From NCBI RefSeq assembly GCF_008693385.1, contig NZ_CP044065.1:2108001-2172000 (forward strand): a stretch of 64,000 nucleotides of DNA. The letters run 5' to 3'. Origin of the DNA: Cupriavidus pauculus (GTDB lineage Bacteria; Pseudomonadota; Gammaproteobacteria; Burkholderiales; Burkholderiaceae). This document shows positions 59,583-64,000 of this stretch, one piece after another. The notes beneath the pieces were generated by a model. That model saw only the letters and a list, made by a program, of their open reading frames with translations. It ran no database searches and was not told where the DNA came from. Each line of letters opens with the position of its first letter. Within the stretch, counting starts at the first letter, position 1. Made by a program: the position numbers and the translations under genes.

Positions 59583-61345
59583 TACAGGTCCTCCGAGCCG
59601 AGCAGCATTTCGGAGATTCCCTTGCCGGCCTGGACCATCGGCCACACGTTCTCGGTGGGGTCGGTCTGGAAGTCCAGGAACACGGTGCGGTCCTTCAGGC
59701 GGAATGCCTCGCGCAGGGCGGGCTCGACGTCGGACGCACGCTCCACGCGCATGCCGATATGGCCATACGACTCGGCGAGCTTGACGAAGTCGGGCAGCGC
59801 GTCCATGTACGAGTGCGAGTAACGGTTGTCGTACTCGATTTCCTGCCACTGGCGCACCATGCCCAGATAGCCGTTATTGAGCGAGCAGATCTTGACGGGC
59901 GTGTTGTACTGCTTGCACGTCGACAGTTCCTGGATGCACATCTGGATCGAGCCTTCACCGGTGATGGTGACGACTTCCTTGTCCGGGAACGCCTTCTTGA
60001 TGCCCATCGCGTACGGCAGGCCGACACCCATGGTGCCGAGGCCGCCCGAGTTGATCCAGCGGCGTGGTTCGTCGAACTTGTAGAACTGCGCGGCCCACAT
60101 CTGGTGCTGGCCGACGTCGGAGCAGACGTACGCATCGCCCTTGGTCAGTTCCCAGATCTTCTCGACCACGTACTGCGGCTTGATGATCTCGGAGCTGCGG
60201 TCGTACTTGAGGCAGTCCACCGAACGCCATTGCTCGATCTGGTCCCACCACTTGGCCAGCGCCTCGCGCTTGGGCTTGACGTCGCTGGCCTGCAGCTGGG
60301 CGATGAGCTCCTGCAGCACGTCCTTGACGTTGCCGACGATGGGAATATCCACCTTCACGCGCTTCGAGATCGACGACGGGTCGATATCGATATGGATGAT
60401 CTTGCGCGCCTGCGAAGTGAAGTGCGACGGGTTGCCGATCACGCGGTCGTCGAAGCGCGCGCCGATCGCGATCAGCACGTCGCAGTTCTGCATGGCCATA
60501 TTGGCTTCATACGTGCCGTGCATGCCGAGCATGCCCAGGAACTGCTTGCTCGTGCCCGGGAACGCGCCCAGGCCCATCAGCGTGTTGGTGACCGGATGGC
60601 CGGTCACCGCGGCCAGCTGGCGCAGCTCGTCGCTGGCGTTGGCCAGCACGACGCCGCCGCCCGTATAGATATACGGACGCTCGGCCTGCTGCAGCAGCGC
60701 CACGGCCTTGCGGATCTGACCCGAGTGACCCTTGTTCACCGGGTTGTACGACCGCATGTCGATGGTCTTCGGATACTCGAAGCGGCAGGCGTTGCGCGAC
60801 ACGTCCTTCGGGATATCGACCACGACCGGGCCGGGACGGCCGGTGGAGGCGATAAAGAAGGCCTTCTTGATCGTCGCGGCCAGGTCGCGCACGTCCTTCA
60901 CGAGGAAGTTGTGCTTGACGATGGGTCGCGTGATGCCGACCGTGTCGCACTCCTGGAATGCATCCTGGCCGATCGCGTGCGTGGGCACGTTGCCGGTGAT
61001 GACCACCAGCGGGATCGAGTCCAGGTAGGCCGTGGCGATACCGGTCACGGCGTTCGTCACGCCGGGGCCCGATGTCACCAGTGCCACGCCGACCTTGCCG
61101 GTCGCGCGTGCATAGCCATCGGCGGCATGAACGGCAGCCTGCTCGTGGCGCACCAGGATGTGCTCGAATTTCGTTTGCTTGTGAAGCTCGTCGTAGATGT
61201 AAAGCACGGCGCCGCCGGGGTAACCCCAGACGTACTCGACGCCTTCTTCGGCAAGTGCATGGACGAGGATTTCCGCGCCGATCATTTCGGGTGCGGAGGA
61301 GGCATTGCTGTCTGCGTGGGAAAATTCCGCGCTGGGCATGTTCAT
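59582..61345 (-). CDS. ilvB: Acetolactate synthase large (catalytic) subunit
   Basis: The large subunit (587 residues) is a ThDP- and FAD-dependent enzyme that makes acetolactate from pyruvate. VEYVWGYPGGAVLYIYDELH includes the catalytic Glu region, and GEGSIQMCIQELSTCKQYNT with NNGYLGMVRQWQ is the ThDP-binding motif. The ATG at 61345 (MNMPSAEF) is preceded by AAGGA at good spacing, so it is preferred to the TTG at 61360. Also called ilvI in relatives. Confidence 0.97.
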
Positions 61346-61714
61346 TTCAGTCCTTTGCAATTTTCGGCAAAAAATTGTTTGGATGCTCTCTGCCGGGCTT
61401 GTGGCTCGGGTTCAAGCGGTGCGCGTCTGCATGGAAGACCGCCTCATAAGCGGCCAAATGAGACAACCACTGATGTCGTGTGAACCGCAGATGATACTGC
61501 AATGCCCTGGCGCGGTCTATGGTCTTGTCATGCCGGCCCGCAACTGGCCGTGCAGTCTCGAAAGGTCATGTCTGCAATGCAATACAGCAGTGGTCAGAGC
61601 CACGTGTTTTTTGCTAGCATCGCAGACATTTTGGAAATTCCGCAGGACGTATGCGGCACTTCCAGCACGCACTGGCGCCGTCCATCCCGCAATTTCCGTC
61701 CGTAATTCGCCTGC
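61346..61714. other. 369-base divergent promoter region between ilvB and the sigma-factor gene
   Basis: No gene is supported here. It carries the predicted ilvB promoter (61491-61519) and a weak plus-strand promoter near 61591-61620 (TGGTCA, 18 bases, TAGCAT) for the sigma factor. I searched the ilvB leader for an Ile/Val/Leu-rich peptide and did not find one. Confidence 0.5.
61491..61519 (-). promoter_or_regulatory. Candidate sigma-70 promoter of ilvBHC
   Basis: On the minus strand TAGACC, a 17-base spacer and TATCAT match the consensus at 4/6 and 5/6. The leader would be about 140 bases. Confidence 0.4.
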
Positions 61715-62281
61715 ATGGCCACCGACCAGGAACTCTCCGATTTTCTCGCCAGCGTCGAGCGGCGGGCTTTCAAGCAGGCCGTGTTTGCGGTACGAGACGA
61801 CGAGGCCGCGCTCGACATCGTGCAGGACGCGATGATCAAGCTCGCCGAGAAGTACGGCGACAAGTCCGCGGCAGAGCTGCCGCCGCTGTTCCAGCGGATT
61901 CTGCAGAATACCGTTCACGACTATTTCCGCCGCCAGAAGGTCCGCAATACGTGGGTCACGCTGTTTTCGTCGCTGCGCGACGATCGCGATGGCGACGATA
62001 ATGACTTACTCGACACTCTGGAGGCCCAGGCAGGGTCAGAATCTGCGGAAAGCAGCGCGGACAAGGTAGAACGCGCGCAGGTCATGCAGATCATCGAACA
62101 GGAAATCCAGCGACTGCCGACGCGTCAACGCGAAGCGTTTTTGATGCGTTACTGGGAGGACATGGATGTCGCCGAAACCGCTGCCGCGATGGGTTGTTCA
62201 GAAGGCAGTGTGAAGACGCACTGTTCCCGTGCAACGCACACCCTGGCGCAGGCCCTGCGCGCGCGAGGGGTCCGACTATGA
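61715..62281 (+). CDS. ECF-type RNA polymerase sigma factor
   Basis: A 188-residue sigma-70-family protein with only regions 2 and 4. Region 2 spans about residues 15-75 (DEAALDIVQDAMIKLAEKYG). Region 4 is about 125-180 (LPTRQREAFLMRYWEDMDVA with the helix-turn-helix AAAMGCSEGSVKTHCSRATH). An acidic linker of about 40 residues separates them. It overlaps DUF3619 by four bases (ATGA), suggesting that the next gene could be its membrane-bound regulator. Confidence 0.9.
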   Translation: MATDQELSDFLASVERRAFKQAVFAVRDDEAALDIVQDAMIKLAEKYGDKSAAELPPLFQRILQNTVHDYFRRQKVRNTWVTLFSSLRDDRDGDDNDLLDTLEAQAGSESAESSADKVERAQVMQIIEQEIQRLPTRQREAFLMRYWEDMDVAETAAAMGCSEGSVKTHCSRATHTLAQALRARGVRL

Positions 62282-62733
62282 GCCGAAACGAACAACAAAT
62301 ACTCGAACGCCGCCTGGCCCACGATATTCGCACCGTGCTCGATGCATCGGCGGATGCGGTGCCGGCCGATATCGCCGAGCGGCTAGCCGCCGCGCGGCGG
62401 ATGGCCGTCGCCCGCAAGAAGGCCGAGGCACCGGTACGGGCGCCGCAATTCGCGGCGGCCGGCATGCCTTCCTCCTATGGGTCGGTGCATCACGACCTCG
62501 ACGATCCCGATCACGATACGCCGCTGCACCGCGCGGGCGCCTGGCTGCGCCGGCTCGCGCTCGTGTGGCTGCTGATCGCGCTCGTCGGGGGGCTGAGCGG
62601 CATCTACGAGTGGCAGAAGCAGAAGCGCGTGGAGGAACTCGCCGATGTGGACGCCGCGATGCTGCTCGACGATCTGCCGCCGACCGCCTACGCCGACCAG
62701 GGCTTCCACATGTACCTCAAGCGCGGGCAATGA
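62278..62733 (+). CDS. DUF3619 single-pass membrane protein
   Basis: A 151-residue protein of unknown function. The N-terminal half is helical and charged (LERRLAHDIRTVLDAS, IAERLAAARRMAVARKK). One membrane helix follows near residues 95-115 (LRRLALVWLLIALVGGLSGI), with a short C-terminal part outside. Topology (cytoplasmic N-terminus, one helix) and overlap with the sigma gene suggest an anti-sigma factor, but it has no recognised ZAS motif. Confidence 0.85.
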   Translation: MSRNEQQILERRLAHDIRTVLDASADAVPADIAERLAAARRMAVARKKAEAPVRAPQFAAAGMPSSYGSVHHDLDDPDHDTPLHRAGAWLRRLALVWLLIALVGGLSGIYEWQKQKRVEELADVDAAMLLDDLPPTAYADQGFHMYLKRGQ

Positions 62734-63605
62734 GGATGGCGCGCGCACAGGATCTCGTTGACGCCTCCCGTCGTGACACGTTGAAAGGCCGGCTGGGTCT
62801 GCCGCGTGCCGCGCGGCTGGGCCTGTCCGTGCTCGCGCTCGCCGGCGGCATTGCGCTGTTTGGCGCGCCGCTGGTGCAGGCGCAGGGGCAAGGGCAGGCC
62901 TCGGCGCCGCAGCCCGGCCCCGTCATCAATGCGCATCCGACGTGGCGCGAGCTCTCGCCCGCGCACCAGCGCATTCTGGCGCCGCTCGAGCCGCTCTGGA
63001 ACTCGATTCCCGAGCTGAACCGGCACAAGTGGGTGCGCATTGCCGACCTGTATCCGAAGTATTCGCCCGAGGAACAGGCGCGACTGCAGGCCCGCATGGC
63101 CGAATGGATCAAGATGACGCCGCAGCAGCGGCGCCTGGCGCGCGAGAACTACCAGATCACGCGGTCGCTGACGCCCGAGGCGAAGGCCGAGGCGTGGAAG
63201 ACTTACCAGCAGTTGCCGGAAGAGCAGAAGAAGAGCCTCGCCGCCGCGGACAAGGTGCCGAAGCGTCCGGGCGCGGTAAGCGCGCTGCCCTCGGGCAAGA
63301 AGCTGCCGACGCTGCCCTCGCATGGTCCGCATTCGCAGCATGCGAGCGAGAAAACCGCCGCAAGCGCGCCCGCCGCGCCGGCCGCGGCGGTAGCAGCCGC
63401 TTCGGCGCCCGCGGTCGCGACGGGTGCCGCGTCGGCACCCGCGGCATCGGCTGCGGCGCCCGTGGCCGCCGCGTCGGCACCGGTGGCGGCCTCGCCGGCC
63501 TCCGCGGTCTCGCCGCAACCGGCCGCGGCAGCACCGCTCGCCCCGCCGGTCACCGGCGAAGCGTCCACTGACTTTCCGATTACGGCGCCCAGCGAGAATC
63601 GCTGA
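62730..63605 (+). CDS. DUF3106 exported protein
   Basis: A 291-residue protein with a signal peptide (LSVLALAGGIALFGAPLVQA near residues 31-50). The DUF3106 domain has repeated helices: WRELSPAHQRILAPLEPLWN, KWVRIADLYPKYSPEEQARL, and MTPQQRRLARENYQITRSL. A tail of about 90 residues is almost only Ala, Pro and Ser. The periplasmic fold recalls heavy-metal or stress sensors such as CpxP, but this is not established. The ATG at 62730 overlaps the DUF3619 stop. Confidence 0.85.
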   Translation: MRMARAQDLVDASRRDTLKGRLGLPRAARLGLSVLALAGGIALFGAPLVQAQGQGQASAPQPGPVINAHPTWRELSPAHQRILAPLEPLWNSIPELNRHKWVRIADLYPKYSPEEQARLQARMAEWIKMTPQQRRLARENYQITRSLTPEAKAEAWKTYQQLPEEQKKSLAAADKVPKRPGAVSALPSGKKLPTLPSHGPHSQHASEKTAASAPAAPAAAVAAASAPAVATGAASAPAASAAAPVAAASAPVAASPASAVSPQPAAAAPLAPPVTGEASTDFPITAPSENR

Positions 63606-63671
63606 AACGCAGCGCCTCGCCAAGCGGCGGCTTTGGCATAATGGCCGTTTCAGGATTTCCGGCCGCGCGCC

Positions 63672-64000
63672 ATGTCCGCCACCACTACCGCCTACGTCCC
63701 CACCTCCGAGCCCGTCCGCGCGCCCACGCTGCGGCGGCGGCTGACCTGCATGGTCTATGAAGGCGTGCTGCTGTTCGGCGTGCTGATGGCGTCCACCGCG
63801 GTCTACGTATTTGCCCGCCCGCTGCTGCGGCCGATCGGGGCCGAGAACATGTACGTGGCGCAGGTCTGGAGCTTTCTCGTCCTCGGGCTGTACTTCTCTT
63901 GGTTCTGGCAGCGCAAGGGACAGACGCTCGCCATGCAGACCTGGCGGATTCGCCTGGAGACCGCCGACGGCGGCCCCGTGCGGTGGCCGCGCGCGATCCT
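63672..64000 (+). CDS. RDD family membrane protein (cut by window end)
   Basis: The reading frame runs from ATG 63672 to the window edge (109 codons seen). MVYEGVLLFGVLMASTAVYV and SFLVLGLYFSWFWQRKGQTL are two membrane helices. GQTLAMQTWRIRLE is the RDD-family motif, although the first-helix motif R-x-x-D is replaced. The family function is unclear; Na+/H+ antiport is reported for some members. It follows DUF3106 by 66 bases and is likely co-expressed. Confidence 0.85.
   Translation, partial: MSATTTAYVPTSEPVRAPTLRRRLTCMVYEGVLLFGVLMASTAVYVFARPLLRPIGAENMYVAQVWSFLVLGLYFSWFWQRKGQTLAMQTWRIRLETADGGPVRWPRAI

Noticed and set aside
61346..61500. Search for an Ile/Val/Leu leader peptide before ilvB
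   Set aside because: The only short ORFs, such as one ending in Gln-Thr-Arg-Thr-Ala, have no branched-chain codons.

Overview
The window is chromosomal DNA of a GC-rich betaproteobacterium. Gene order and protein sequences point to the Burkholderiaceae, most likely Cupriavidus or a close relative: urt/ure block, cyo operon, a tpiA-secG-tRNA-Leu-nuoA..N run, pnp-rpsO, and ilvBHC-psd-pssA-leuA. The species call is inference. Almost all genes lie on the minus strand, so the operons below read right to left.

Layout: (1) 1-1479, plus strand: the end of an acyl-CoA dehydrogenase, a YfcG-type glutathione S-transferase and an XRE regulator. (2) 13292-1502, minus: a complete urea module. The urea ABC transporter urtABCDE is followed by ureD, ureA, hupE/ureJ, ureB, ureC, ureE, ureF and ureG. 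A sigma-54 promoter matching the consensus and two NtrC-like palindromes sit upstream of urtA, so urea uptake and hydrolysis look controlled by nitrogen limitation. (3) 22781-13542: one giant gene of about 3080 codons for a two-partner-secretion (filamentous haemagglutinin-like) exoprotein. Its C-terminus is a mosaic of two C80 (MARTX-like) cysteine-peptidase domains, the second lacking its histidine, and three ADP-ribosyltransferase-like repeats. No partner transporter or obvious immunity gene lies beside it. This is the most unusual object in the window. (4) 26927-22964: cytochrome bo3 quinol oxidase cyoABCD, closed by a strong terminator. (5) 30797-27410: two acyl-CoA dehydrogenase subunits and two MaoC-type hydratases. 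(6) 47443-32174: the 14-gene complex I operon nuoA-N, followed by DUF2818, NUDIX and DUF1178 genes. (7) tRNA-Leu(GAG), secG, tpiA, a quinone oxidoreductase, pnp and rpsO. (8) 61345-53872: ilvB-ilvH-ilvC, psd, pssA, a Kbp/LysM protein and leuA. leuA is preceded by a previously unlisted 26-residue leader peptide with seven Leu codons and an attenuator hairpin. (9) 61715-64000, plus: an ECF-type sigma factor, DUF3619, DUF3106 and an RDD protein cut by the window end.

Functionally the window combines nitrogen acquisition, aerobic respiration (complex I plus bo3 oxidase), branched-chain amino acid and phospholipid synthesis and RNA decay/translation. One accessory insertion, the giant exoprotein, interrupts this core gene set.
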